64,000 nt of DNA from Streptomyces microflavus (GCF_014650075.1 NZ_BMUG01000002.1:372001-436000); one strand, 5' to 3'. Counted from the first letter of the stretch, positions 51,398 to 60,582 are shown. Notes: generated by a model not told the origin, from the sequence alone. A program made the numbers and translations.

Positions 51398-54300
51398 ATG
51401 GACCGCGACATCACCGCCACCGCCGCCGCCACCGCGCCCCAGGGCCCGGAGGGCGATGTGGATGCCGGTGCCTATGAGGTGCTGCGGCGGCGGCTCTCCG
51501 CGCAGGCCGGGGAGCTCGTGCGGCGGGCCGAGGCGCTCAACGTGCGGCGGACCGAGGAGTTCGGGTCGACCGAGTTGCGGCTGCTCGCCACCGAACAGGT
51601 CCGCACCGAGCACGCCTCCGTCCCCCGCGACCTCGTCGCCGTCGGCGGGCAGTTGCTCTTCGGCTTCGAGCGGGGGCCGGGGGCCCGTGGTGAGGCCGGG
51701 GTCGACGACGTACTCCTGGTGCGGGATGCCGAGGCCGAGGGGGCCCCTGACGGCACGCCCACCCTCCTCGAGGACGACGGCTTCCGGCGCGAGTTCTCCT
51801 CGCTCCACCGCTACTTCCGCGACGCCCGCCTCCTGCGCCTGCGCCGCGTCAACGGCAAGCTGATCGCCGTCTTCCGTACCGGGGAGAACGCCGAGGACAT
51901 CCGGGTGCTCCGGTGGGCCCTCGGGGCGGACGGGTCGGCGGGGGCGTTCCTCGACGCGCAGGGCGAGCGCGATCATGCCTTCCCGCCCTCCCACGACTTC
52001 GAGTGGACCGTCGCGGGGCGTGAGGCCCACGTCCCGGGGCGCCACCCGCACATCGCCATCGGCAAGGGCGGCGGGCTCTTCGTGGACACGCTCGGCGGGA
52101 CGCTCACCGTCAAGGTCACCGACGACACCGAGTCGCCGGACGGGATCTACGAGGAGCCCGTCGAGGAGCCGCTGCAGTCGCTGGCCGACGCCGACGTCGA
52201 GTATGCCGAGGTCGGACCGCTGGTGTTGCTGCGCGTGCGGCCGTACAAGGAGACGGCCTGGCGGCATCTCGTCTTCAACTCGCTGCTCTCCACCGTGCAG
52301 CGCCTCGACTCCATCGGTCCCGCCTGCCACCGGCTCCCCGAGGACCAGGGGATCATCTTCCCCGGCGGCTACTACCTCACCACCGGCACCGCGAAGACCT
52401 TCGACACCGCCGAGGAGCTGGCCGAGCCGGTCTTCGAGGGCGCGGTGCGCTCGCCCAACGGGGAGGACGTGCTCTATGTCTTCCGCTCCCGTGACGGCGT
52501 GCGGAGTCTTCTGCTTCCCTACAACCTGATCCGCCAGGAGGTCGCCACCCCGCTCACCGGACGTGGCCACGCGCTTCTGGACGACGGCACGTTGGTCCTG
52601 CTGCGGGACAGCCCGGACGGGCCGGCGCGCGTGCACCCGTTGCAGCGCTGGCAGACGCCGTACGTCTCCGACACCTACGCCGCCTCCCGCCCGGCCGGGA
52701 CCGGGCCGCTCGCCCGGACCGGCAACGCCGACCTCGTACGCGGGATCTCCGACTGCCTCGCGCTCGCGCACGGCGTACGGGACATGACGCCGACGACCGC
52801 CGTGTACGGGCAGCTCGCCGCCGACTGCGGGCGGGCCCAGGACCGGTACCACTGGCTGTCGGATCCCGAACTGGGTTCGCTCGCAGAGCCGTTGGGGGAG
52901 CTGCGGGCCACCGCCCAGCAGGTACTGGCCGAGTTCACCGCCGTACAGGAGCTGACCCGGCGCGCGGCCGACGCGCTGGAGGAGACCTCCACCCGCATCA
53001 CCGCGCTGGTGCGGCGCGTACGCGGGGAGGTGCCGGGGTCGGCCGCCGCGTGGGTGGAGCGGCTGACCGAACTGCGCCAGGCGCACGGGCACTTGGCGAC
53101 GATCGGCGAGATGCGGTACGCCGATGGCGAGCGGATCGCGGAGCTGTCCGCCCGGACCGAGGACGACATCGCGTCGGCCGCCCAGCGGGCCGTGTCGTTC
53201 CTCGCCCGTGAAGATGCCTTCGACGGGTACCACGAGGACATCGCGGGGCTGGTCGCCGACGCGGGTGCGCCGGCGACCGTACGGGACGCCTCGGCCGTGA
53301 CCGACCGGCTGGCCGTGATGACGGACGGGCTGGCCACCGTCACGGACGTGGTGGCCGGTCTTGAGATCGGTGACGCCACCGTGCGTACGTCGATCCTGGA
53401 GCGGATCGCGGAGGTGCTGGGCGGGGCCAACCGCGCCCGCGCCACGCTCGACGCGCGGCGGCGGGAGCTGCTGTCGAAGGAGGGGCGGGCCGAGTTCGCC
53501 GCCGAGTTCGCGCTGCTCGGGCAGGCGGTCACGGGGGCGCTGGCCGCCGCCGAATCGCCGGAGGCCTGTGACGACCAACTGGCCCGGCTAATGCTGCAGT
53601 TGGAGAACCTGGAGTCGCGGTTCGCGGAGTTCGACGACTTCCTCGCCGAGCTGGCCGGGCGCCGGAGCGAGGTGTACGAGGCTTTCTCGGCCCGTAAGCA
53701 GACGCTCCAGGACGAGCGGGCGCGGCGGGCCGAGCGGCTCGCCGGGTCGGCGCAGCGGGTGCTGGAGACCATCGGCCGGCGGCTCGCCGCGCTCGACGAC
53801 CTCGACGCCGTGCACACCTACTTCGCCTCCGACCCGATGGTCGCCAAGGTCCGCCGGACCGCCGACGAGCTGCGCGAACTGGGCGATCCCGTACGGGCGG
53901 AGGAGCTGGACGGGCGGCTGAAGGCGGCCCGCCAGGAGGCCGGGCGGGCCCTGCGCGACCGCAGCGAGCTGTACGCGGACGGCGGGTCGGTCATCAAGCT
54001 GGGGCGCCACCGGTTCGCGGTGAACACCCAGCCGTTCGACCTGACGCTGGTGCCGGCCGGTGAGCGCCTTGCCTTCGCGCTGACCGGGACGGACTACCGG
54101 GCGCCGGTCACCGACCCGGCCTTCGAGGCGACCCGCCCGTACTGGGAACAGCTGCTCCCCTCGGAGTCGGCGGCCGTCTACCGGGGCGAGCACCTGGCCG
54201 CCCGCCTCCTGGCCGAGCAGGGCGCCGAACGTCTCGCCGTCCTGGCCGACAACGAACTCGCCCTGCTCGTGCGGGAGTCGGCGGCCGAGGCGTACGACGA

Positions 54301-56407
54301 GGGGTACACCCGGGGCGTCCACGACGAGGACGCCACCGCCATCCTGCGCGCCCTGCTGCGCCTGTACGCGGAGGCGGGGCTTCTGCGCCACGAGCCCGCC
54401 GCCCGGGCGGCGGCCCAGCTCTTCTGGGCGTACGGCACCGACGAGGCGCTGCGCACGTCCTGGACCCGGCGCGCAGCCTCCCTGGCCCGCGCCCGCGACA
54501 CCTTCGGGCTCGCCCCGGCCATCGCCGTGCTCCAGGAGGAATGGGCCGCCGCCATCGGCGGGTTCGGGTCCGGTGCGCCGGCCGACGCCGTCGCCGCGTA
54601 CCTCTTCGAGGAGCTGACCACCGGGCCCGCCGGGTTCGTCGGGGGCGCCTCGATCCGCGCGTTCCTGGACGCCTTCCACCGGGCGGCCGGCCCCGACGCG
54701 TACGCGGACGACCTCGCCGCTCTCGGCGGTGACCTGGCCGCCCGCAGGCAGCTCGTGGAGGGCTGGCTCACCCCGTACGCGGAGGCCACCGGCGCCGGCA
54801 CGGACCCCGGCGACCTGGCGGAGGCCGTCGCGGTGGAGCTCTGCCCGGAGCTGGAGCGGTACGGGTGCGAGGCGCCGCTCACGGAGCGGGTGGAGGGCCT
54901 CCTCGGCGACCACCCGCGCGTCGGGAGCGGCGGAACCCTCACCGTACGGATCGATGAACTCCTTGCCCGTACGGGGGAGTTCCGGACGCATGCCGTGCCC
55001 GCCTTCCGGGCCTACCAGCGGCTGCGCACCTCCCTGGTGGCCGCGGAGCGCGGGCGGCTGCGGCTGGACGACCACCGGCCGCGCGTGATGTCGGCGTTCG
55101 TCCGCAACCGGCTGCTCGACGAGGTGTACCTGCCGCTGATCGGTGACAGCCTCGCCAAGCAGCTCGGCACCGCCGACGCCGACCGGCGTACCGACTCGCA
55201 GGGCCTGCTCCTGCTCGTCTCGCCGCCGGGGTACGGCAAGACGACGCTCATGGAGTACGTCGCGGACCGGCTCGGGATGGTCCTCGTCAAGATCAGCGGG
55301 CCGAACCTGGGACACGACGTCACCTCGCTCGACCCCGCCCAGGCGCCGAGCGCGACCGCCCGGCAGGAGATCGAGAAAATCAACTTCGCGTTGGAGGCGG
55401 GCAACAACACGCTGCTGTACCTGGACGACATCCAGCACACCTCGCCCGAACTCCTGCAGAAGTTCATCCCGTTGTGCGACGCCACCCGCCGTATCGAAGG
55501 CGTACGGGACGGCGAGCCGCGCAGCTACGACCTGCGGGGCAAGCGGTTCGCGGTCTGCATGGCGGGCAACCCGTACACGGAGTCCGGCGAGCAGTTCCGG
55601 ATCCCGGACATGCTGGCCAACCGGGCCGACGTCTGGAACCTCGGCGAGGTGCTCAGCGGCCGGGACGACGTCTTCGCGCTGAGCTTCGTGGAGAACGCGC
55701 TGACCGCCAACCCGGTCCTCGCCCCGCTGGCCGCCCGCTCGCGCGACGACCTGGCGCTGCTGGTGCGGCTGGCGGGCGGCAGCGACCCGGCGGCCCACGC
55801 CGAGCACCTGGAACACCCCTACTCGGCAGTGGAGCTGGACGCCGTACTGGCCGTGCTGCGGCATCTGCTGACCGCCCGGGACACCGTCCTCGCGGTGAAC
55901 GCGGCGTACATCGCCTCGGCCGCGCAGACGGACGCGACGCGCACGGAGCCGCCGTTCCGGCTCCAGGGTTCGTACCGCAACATGAACAAGATCGCGGAGC
56001 GGATCGTGCCCGTCATGAACGACGCCGAGCTCTCCGCCGTCGTCGACGACCACTACGCGGGCGAGGCCCAGACGCTCACCACGGGCGCCGAGGCCAACCT
56101 GCTCAAGCTGGCCGCCCTGCGGGGCACGCTCACCGCCGAACAGGCCGAGCGCTGGGCGGCGATCACCGCCTCCTACGTCCGTACGCAGGCACTCGGCGGC
56201 CCGGACGGCGACCCGATGACCCGAGCCGTGGCCGCCCTGGGGCTGCTCGCGGACCGGATCGCGGCGGTCGAGACGGCGATCCAGCGGGCCGCGGACCCCC
56301 GTCACCTGCTGGCAGGCCCGGCCGGCGCGGTGAACCAGCCACCGGGGGACCAGAACCGGCCAGGGTTCCCGAACCACCGTGCGAAGATCACAAACATTCC
56401 ACACTGA
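51398..56407 (+). CDS. Giant AAA+ ATPase (annotated in relatives as DNA repair ATPase)
   Basis: 1669 residues. Residues 1-450 form a beta-rich region. About 450-870 is helical/coiled coil (many RRVRGEV, LARLMLQLENL segments). A second beta-rich part follows, then at about 1270-1480 an AAA+ domain: Walker A SPPGYGKTTL (about 1275), Walker B LLYLDDIQH (about 1338) and sensor-1-like CMAGNPYTES. No nuclease or helicase motif is seen, so DNA repair is unproven. Starts ATG 51398; the RCK protein follows after 30 bp. In relatives it accompanies YqiJ/YqiK, so it may remodel a membrane-anchored complex. Confidence 0.88.
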   Translation: MDRDITATAAATAPQGPEGDVDAGAYEVLRRRLSAQAGELVRRAEALNVRRTEEFGSTELRLLATEQVRTEHASVPRDLVAVGGQLLFGFERGPGARGEAGVDDVLLVRDAEAEGAPDGTPTLLEDDGFRREFSSLHRYFRDARLLRLRRVNGKLIAVFRTGENAEDIRVLRWALGADGSAGAFLDAQGERDHAFPPSHDFEWTVAGREAHVPGRHPHIAIGKGGGLFVDTLGGTLTVKVTDDTESPDGIYEEPVEEPLQSLADADVEYAEVGPLVLLRVRPYKETAWRHLVFNSLLSTVQRLDSIGPACHRLPEDQGIIFPGGYYLTTGTAKTFDTAEELAEPVFEGAVRSPNGEDVLYVFRSRDGVRSLLLPYNLIRQEVATPLTGRGHALLDDGTLVLLRDSPDGPARVHPLQRWQTPYVSDTYAASRPAGTGPLARTGNADLVRGISDCLALAHGVRDMTPTTAVYGQLAADCGRAQDRYHWLSDPELGSLAEPLGELRATAQQVLAEFTAVQELTRRAADALEETSTRITALVRRVRGEVPGSAAAWVERLTELRQAHGHLATIGEMRYADGERIAELSARTEDDIASAAQRAVSFLAREDAFDGYHEDIAGLVADAGAPATVRDASAVTDRLAVMTDGLATVTDVVAGLEIGDATVRTSILERIAEVLGGANRARATLDARRRELLSKEGRAEFAAEFALLGQAVTGALAAAESPEACDDQLARLMLQLENLESRFAEFDDFLAELAGRRSEVYEAFSARKQTLQDERARRAERLAGSAQRVLETIGRRLAALDDLDAVHTYFASDPMVAKVRRTADELRELGDPVRAEELDGRLKAARQEAGRALRDRSELYADGGSVIKLGRHRFAVNTQPFDLTLVPAGERLAFALTGTDYRAPVTDPAFEATRPYWEQLLPSESAAVYRGEHLAARLLAEQGAERLAVLADNELALLVRESAAEAYDEGYTRGVHDEDATAILRALLRLYAEAGLLRHEPAARAAAQLFWAYGTDEALRTSWTRRAASLARARDTFGLAPAIAVLQEEWAAAIGGFGSGAPADAVAAYLFEELTTGPAGFVGGASIRAFLDAFHRAAGPDAYADDLAALGGDLAARRQLVEGWLTPYAEATGAGTDPGDLAEAVAVELCPELERYGCEAPLTERVEGLLGDHPRVGSGGTLTVRIDELLARTGEFRTHAVPAFRAYQRLRTSLVAAERGRLRLDDHRPRVMSAFVRNRLLDEVYLPLIGDSLAKQLGTADADRRTDSQGLLLLVSPPGYGKTTLMEYVADRLGMVLVKISGPNLGHDVTSLDPAQAPSATARQEIEKINFALEAGNNTLLYLDDIQHTSPELLQKFIPLCDATRRIEGVRDGEPRSYDLRGKRFAVCMAGNPYTESGEQFRIPDMLANRADVWNLGEVLSGRDDVFALSFVENALTANPVLAPLAARSRDDLALLVRLAGGSDPAAHAEHLEHPYSAVELDAVLAVLRHLLTARDTVLAVNAAYIASAAQTDATRTEPPFRLQGSYRNMNKIAERIVPVMNDAELSAVVDDHYAGEAQTLTTGAEANLLKLAALRGTLTAEQAERWAAITASYVRTQALGGPDGDPMTRAVAALGLLADRIAAVETAIQRAADPRHLLAGPAGAVNQPPGDQNRPGFPNHRAKITNIPH

Positions 56408-56437
56408 CCGGGAAGACCGAGCCGGAAGGATCACGGC

Positions 56438-58444
56438 ATGCTGGGTTTCGTGCCCCCACTTCCTCAGCAGCCGGGACGACCGCAGCCAGGGCGTCCGCCG
56501 GCCACCGGCCACATGATCGTCTGCGGCGACGACGCGCTGGCACGCAGGCTCGCCGTGGAGCTGCGCTTCGTCTACGGGGAACGGGTCACCCTGCTCCTGC
56601 CGCCCGGCCGCGACGCCAACAGCCCCGAGACACCGCTGACCCAACGGGGGCGCGCGGCGGCCCTGTTCGGCCGGATGTCGGCGGCGATGAACCGCACCGC
56701 CGCCGCGGGGAACGGCGGCAACGACACCAACGCCGGGGTCGAGGCCGTCCGGATCATGGAGGCGCCAGAGCCCTCCGACGACGTACTGGAGGAGGCGGGC
56801 GTCGACCGGGCGGCCGCCCTCGCCCTCGTCTACGACGACGACGAGCGCAACATCCGCGCCGCCCTGACCGCCCGCCGCCTCAACCCCCGTCTGCGGCTGG
56901 TGATCCGGCTCTACAACCGCAAGCTCGGGCAGCACCTGGAGGAGCTGCTCGACCAGGCGGCCGCCGTCGCCATGCCCGGCATCGACCCGGCGCTGCTCGA
57001 CGCCTCCACCACCGTCCTCTCCGACGCCGACACCGCCGCCCCCGCCCTCGCCGCCACCGCTCTCACCGGCAGCAGCAAGATCATCCAGGCGGAGGGGCTG
57101 CTCCTGCGCGCGGCCGAACGCCCGCCGCCCCGCCCCGGCGAGACGCTCGACCCGGGGCTGTGCACCCTCGCACTGCTCTCCTCCACCACCAACGACCCGG
57201 CGGGGGCCGAAGGTTCGGACAGCAGCGGCGACGAGGGGCCCGAACTCCTGCCCAGCGAGGAGACCGTGGCGGCGGCGGAAGGACGCGGGACCGTCGTCCT
57301 GGAGGCGATCAGCCGGGCCGCCCCCGACCGCCCCGCGACCCGGATGGGAGGCCGGGGCGCGCCGCTCTCCCAGGTCTTCTCGCGCCGGCTGCGCTGGTCG
57401 GCCCTCGGCGTCGCGGTCGCCGCGCTCTCCCTGGTGGTCGCCTCGCTCCTGACCACCAAGGACACGGCGGTCCACTCCACCTACCTCACCCTGCTCGACC
57501 TGCTGGGCATGAACGACCCGGCGGAGGACGCACCGGCGGCCCGGCAGATCATCCAGCTCCTCTCCGGCATCGCCGGGCTGCTCCTGCTCCCGCTGCTGAT
57601 CGCCGCCGTCCTGGAGGCGTTCGGCACCCTGCGCACCGCTTCCTCGCTGCGCCGCCCGCCGCGCGGTCTGTCGGGGCACGTGGTGCTGCTGGGGCTCGGC
57701 AAGATCGGTACGCGCGTCCTCGTACGCCTCCGCGAGCTCGACATCCCCGTGGTCGTCGTGGAGGAGGACCCCGACGCGCGGGGCATCCCGCTGGCCCGCT
57801 CCATGCACGTGCCGACCGTCCTGGGTGACGTCACGCAGGAAGGCGTCCTCGAAGCGGCCAAGATCCGCCGCGCCCACGCCCTCCTCGCGCTCACCAGCAT
57901 CGACACGACGAACCTGGAGGCGACGCTGTACGCCCGGTCGGTGAAGCCGGACCTGAGGGTGGCGCTGCGGCTGTACGACGACGAGTTCGCCACCGCCGTC
58001 TACCGCACCCTGCGCACCGCGCACCCCCAGGCCCTGACCCGCTCCCGCTCGGTCTCCCACCTGGCCGCACCCTCCTTCGCGGTCGCCATGATGGGCCGCC
58101 AGATCCTCGGGGCGGTCCCGGTCGAGCGGAAGGTCATGCTCTTCGCCGCCCTGGAGGTGGCGGGCCACCCACAGCTGGAGGGCCGCACGGTGCAGCAGGC
58201 GTTCCAGGCGAGCTCGTGGCGGGTCCTGGCCATCGACGCGACCCCGCCCGCCGACCGCAACCCCGACCTCGCGGCCCTCCCCCCGTACCCCCTGGACGGC
58301 GGTGCGCAGCCGCCCTCCGGCCTGGTCTGGGACCTGCACCCCGGGTACGTGCTGCGCGCCCAGGACCGGGTGGTGATCGCCGCCACCCGGCGGGGGCTGG
58401 CGGAACTGCTGCGGCGGCAACGGTCGGTGCTGCCGCGGCAGTAG
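56438..58444 (+). CDS. Membrane protein with two RCK/TrkA-N-like NAD-binding domains
   Basis: 668 residues. The first Rossmann-like domain lies at about 22-215 (MIVCGDDALARRLAVELRFV). Two hydrophobic segments follow (about 312-332 and 365-390) with a short acidic loop between them. The second domain has the classic GHVVLLGLGKIGTRVLVRL and VVVEEDPDARG. This is an ion-channel or channel-regulator layout (CASTOR/DMI1-like), but no TVGYG selectivity filter is visible, so conduction is unproven. ATG 56438, 30 bp after the ATPase: last gene of the SPFH operon. Confidence 0.85.
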   Translation: MLGFVPPLPQQPGRPQPGRPPATGHMIVCGDDALARRLAVELRFVYGERVTLLLPPGRDANSPETPLTQRGRAAALFGRMSAAMNRTAAAGNGGNDTNAGVEAVRIMEAPEPSDDVLEEAGVDRAAALALVYDDDERNIRAALTARRLNPRLRLVIRLYNRKLGQHLEELLDQAAAVAMPGIDPALLDASTTVLSDADTAAPALAATALTGSSKIIQAEGLLLRAAERPPPRPGETLDPGLCTLALLSSTTNDPAGAEGSDSSGDEGPELLPSEETVAAAEGRGTVVLEAISRAAPDRPATRMGGRGAPLSQVFSRRLRWSALGVAVAALSLVVASLLTTKDTAVHSTYLTLLDLLGMNDPAEDAPAARQIIQLLSGIAGLLLLPLLIAAVLEAFGTLRTASSLRRPPRGLSGHVVLLGLGKIGTRVLVRLRELDIPVVVVEEDPDARGIPLARSMHVPTVLGDVTQEGVLEAAKIRRAHALLALTSIDTTNLEATLYARSVKPDLRVALRLYDDEFATAVYRTLRTAHPQALTRSRSVSHLAAPSFAVAMMGRQILGAVPVERKVMLFAALEVAGHPQLEGRTVQQAFQASSWRVLAIDATPPADRNPDLAALPPYPLDGGAQPPSGLVWDLHPGYVLRAQDRVVIAATRRGLAELLRRQRSVLPRQ

Positions 58445-58460
58445 GGCCGGGTCCGGACCT

Positions 58461-59561
58461 CTACCGGATCGTGCCCATCGCCTCCCGCACCTCCTCCAGG
58501 GTGGCCTCCGCGACCGCGTTCGCCCGCTCGTTGCCCGCGCGCAGGACGGACCGTACGTACGTGAGGTCCGCCGCGTACTCCGCCCGGCGCGCCCGGACGG
58601 GGGCCAGGTGGCTGTTGACCGCGTCGGTCACCGTCCGCTTGAGGGCGGCGGCTCCGCCGGCGCCGATCTCCGCCGCGACCTCGTGCGGGTCCCGCTCCAG
58701 GCAGAGGGCGGCCAGCAGGACCAGGGAGGAGACGCCGGGGCGGGCGTCGGGGTCGTAGGTGATGTACCGGTCGGCGTCCGTGGTGGCGCCCTTGATGAGG
58801 CGGGCGGTCTCGTCGGCGGTGGCGCCGAGCGGCACGGAGTTGGCGCGGCTCTTGCTCATCTTGGTGCCGTCGGTGCCGAGCAGCAGGGGCGCGGCGGACA
58901 GCAGGGCGTCCGGTTCCGGGAAGACGTTCCCGTACCGCTCGTTGAAGCGGCGGGCGACCGTCCGGGTGAGTTCGAGGTGGGGCAGCTGGTCCTGGCCGAC
59001 CGGGACCACGTTGCCCTTGCAGAAGAGGATGTCGGCGGCCTGGTGGACCGGGTAGGTGTACATCAGCCCGCTGACCGCCGACTGCCGGGAGTGCGCGATC
59101 TCGTCCTTGACCGTGGGGTTGCGGCCCAGCTCCGCGACGGAGACGAGGCTGAGGAAGGGCAGCAGGAGCTGGTTGAGCGCGGGGACGGCACTGTGGTTGA
59201 AGACGGTGGACCGGGCCGGGTCGATACCGAGGGCCAGGTAGTCCAGGAGCAGCCCGTCGGTGTACTCCCCCAGCCGCTCGGCGGTGTCCCGGTCGGTGAG
59301 GACCTGGTAGTCGGCGATCAGGACGAAGACGTCCACGCCGAGGTTCTGGAGGCGGACCCGGTTGTTCAGGGTGCCGAAGTAGTGGCCGAGGTGGAGAGGG
59401 CCGGTGGGGCGGTCGCCGGTGAGGACCCGGAAGCGGCCGGGGTCCTGGACGAGGTGGCGCTCCAGCTCGGCGCTGCGGAGCTCGGCGAGGGTGGGTGCGG
59501 TGGTGATGGCAGTGGCTGCGGTAGTGACGGTGGCTGCGGTGGTGGAGATGGCTGCGGTCAT
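58461..59561 (-). CDS. trpS: Tryptophanyl-tRNA synthetase
   Basis: 366 residues from ATG 59561, preceded by GAGGAG; ATG 59585 is an alternative. Class I synthetase: HIGH-type motif PTGPLHLGHYFG and KMSKS (GTDGTKMSKSRAN), with VPVGQDQLPHLEL as the Trp-site region. It charges tRNA-Trp. The Thr/Ala-rich head of about 30 residues is unusual. An attenuator with two Trp codons lies upstream. S. coelicolor has an auxiliary, indolmycin-resistant TrpRS controlled this way, so this is probably its orthologue. Confidence 0.94.
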   Translation of the reverse strand: MTAAISTTAATVTTAATAITTAPTLAELRSAELERHLVQDPGRFRVLTGDRPTGPLHLGHYFGTLNNRVRLQNLGVDVFVLIADYQVLTDRDTAERLGEYTDGLLLDYLALGIDPARSTVFNHSAVPALNQLLLPFLSLVSVAELGRNPTVKDEIAHSRQSAVSGLMYTYPVHQAADILFCKGNVVPVGQDQLPHLELTRTVARRFNERYGNVFPEPDALLSAAPLLLGTDGTKMSKSRANSVPLGATADETARLIKGATTDADRYITYDPDARPGVSSLVLLAALCLERDPHEVAAEIGAGGAAALKRTVTDAVNSHLAPVRARRAEYAADLTYVRSVLRAGNERANAVAEATLEEVREAMGTIR

Positions 59562-59660
59562 GGGTGGGGTCTCCTCGCGGGTCATGGGTGCGTGGAGGAC
59601 GGCCCGAGCGGTGGGGGTTCGGTGCCCCGTTCCCGTACATCGCACCTATGAGAAGGCAGC

Positions 59661-59689
59661 GAAAAGGGCCGTCCATGGTGAACGGCCCT
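59661..59689 (-). terminator. Attenuator terminator upstream of trpS
   Basis: On the minus strand AGGGCCGT (59689-59682), a 9-base loop, ACGGCCCT (59672-59665), then TTTT (59664-59661). It lies between the leader peptide and trpS, so it can stop transcription before the gene. Confidence 0.8.
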
Positions 59690-59716
59690 GGGTTCCGTGC
59701 AGACAGGTGCTGCGGC

Positions 59717-59734
59717 CGCTCCTTAAGAGGAGCG
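59717..59734 (-). promoter_or_regulatory. Pause hairpin within the trpS leader
   Basis: CGCTCCT (59734-59728 on the minus strand) pairs perfectly with AGGAGCG (59723-59717), loop CTTA. It begins immediately after the two Trp codons and covers the leader stop codon. A CGGCC just past it can pair with the GGCCG of the terminator arm, giving a short antiterminator. Confidence 0.65.
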
Positions 59735-59764
59735 CCACCAGTTTCGGCACGGTACGGAGGTCAT
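59723..59764 (-). CDS. trpS leader peptide, MTSVPCRNWWRSS
   Basis: 13 codons, ATG 59764 to TAA 59723, too short for ordinary gene finding. Two adjacent TGG codons at positions 9-10 let ribosomes sense charged tRNA-Trp. TACAGT (59776-59771) lies six bases before the ATG, so the leader transcript is probably leaderless. Ribosome stalling at WW would favour the antiterminator and switch trpS on when charged tRNA-Trp is scarce. Confidence 0.85.
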   Translation of the reverse strand: MTSVPCRNWWRSS

Positions 59765-59833
59765 ACGGTCACTGTACCGGCCATGGGCTTGGCGCCGGGT
59801 GAATAGAACGGCGAGGGCAGGTGGCCGCGGCCG

Positions 59834-59974
59834 CTACTTGTGCGCGTGATCGCCCACGTAGAAGAGGATCCAGATGAAGCCCGCGAAGAGGTGCGTCGCG
59901 AAGATGTAGACGAAGACGCGCAGGGCGACGCCCCGCGCCTTCCAGCTCTCGCTGTCGCTGTCACTCCCGCTCAT
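59834..59974 (-). CDS. Small membrane protein, DUF6126-like
   Basis: 46 residues: Ser/Asp-rich head (MSGSDSDSESWKARG) and one or two hydrophobic stretches (VALRVFVYIFATHLFAGFIW, ILFYVG). ATG 59974 follows GGAGGAGAG. DUF6126 proteins are short Streptomyces membrane proteins of unknown function. It lies upstream of the trpS leader on the same strand, with a 69 bp gap. Confidence 0.7.
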   Translation of the reverse strand: MSGSDSDSESWKARGVALRVFVYIFATHLFAGFIWILFYVGDHAHK

Positions 59975-60033
59975 GATCCGCTTCTCTCCTCCGCTGCTTC
60001 CGCACCCGTCACCCCGGAACCGTGGAGCACCGT

Positions 60034-60047
60034 GTTTCACGTGAAAC
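60034..60047. promoter_or_regulatory. parS: parS site, GTTTCACGTGAAAC
   Basis: A perfect 14-base palindrome identical to the ParB-binding parS consensus of Streptomyces. Such sites cluster near oriC and help condense and segregate chromosomes during sporulation. It lies in the 173-bp divergent gap between the DUF6126 gene and the alkyl-sulfatase remnant. No other copy was seen in the window. Confidence 0.85.
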
Positions 60048-60147
60048 CGTGGCCGGGCAGCCCCCACAGCGTACGCCGAGCCTGGACCGCCCCAGAGGGA
60101 ATGTGGCGAAATGCACCGTTAGGCACCTTCGGCTCTACTGAGCTTTC

Positions 60148-60582
60148 ATGAGCAACCTTCCGTTCGACGACACGACCGACTTCGCGAACGCCGACCGCGG
60201 GTTCATCACCGCACTCGAACCGGGAAAGCAGCTGATCGACTCGCTCGCCGTACGGGTCGACGGGCCGCGCGCCTGGGACAGGGAGCTGGTGATCGACCTC
60301 GTCGTGACCGGACCGGCCCAGTCCCGGCACCGGCTCACGCTGCACAACGGGGCCCTCACCCACCGCAGCGCCGACCGGACGGACCAGGTGGACGGAGTGG
60401 ACCGGGGCGGCTCCCGGGCGCCGGCGGGGCTGACCCTCACCCTCACCAAACCGCAGCTGCTCTCCGTCCTGGCGGGCGGTGGACTCGACGGGATCGAGCA
60501 GAGCGGTGACGCGTCCCTGCTCGGCGACCTCTTCGCGGTGCTCGCGGAGCCGGACAAATCATTCCCGATTGTGACGCCGTAA
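60148..60582 (+). CDS. Internally deleted alkyl sulfatase: N-terminal leader fused to the SCP2-like C-domain
   Basis: 144 residues. The start (FDDTTDFANADRGFITALEP) matches the N-terminus of BDS1-type alkyl sulfatases, and from about residue 28 (QLIDSLAVRVDGPRAW ... GDLFAVLAEPDKSFPIVTP) it matches their SCP2-like C-terminal domain. The whole metallo-beta-lactamase core with the HxHxDH zinc motif and the dimerisation domain are missing, in frame. Full-length enzymes have about 620-660 residues. Hydrolysis is impossible; it might bind a lipid or be decaying. ATG 60148; TACTGA lies 6 bases upstream and no ribosome site is visible. Confidence 0.8.
   Translation: MSNLPFDDTTDFANADRGFITALEPGKQLIDSLAVRVDGPRAWDRELVIDLVVTGPAQSRHRLTLHNGALTHRSADRTDQVDGVDRGGSRAPAGLTLTLTKPQLLSVLAGGGLDGIEQSGDASLLGDLFAVLAEPDKSFPIVTP

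Noticed and set aside
53588..58420. Very long open frame (1610 codons) on the minus strand opposite the ATPase and RCK genes
   Set aside because: High-G+C antisense frame rich in Arg/Gly/Glu with no domain; it is a shadow of two real plus-strand genes.
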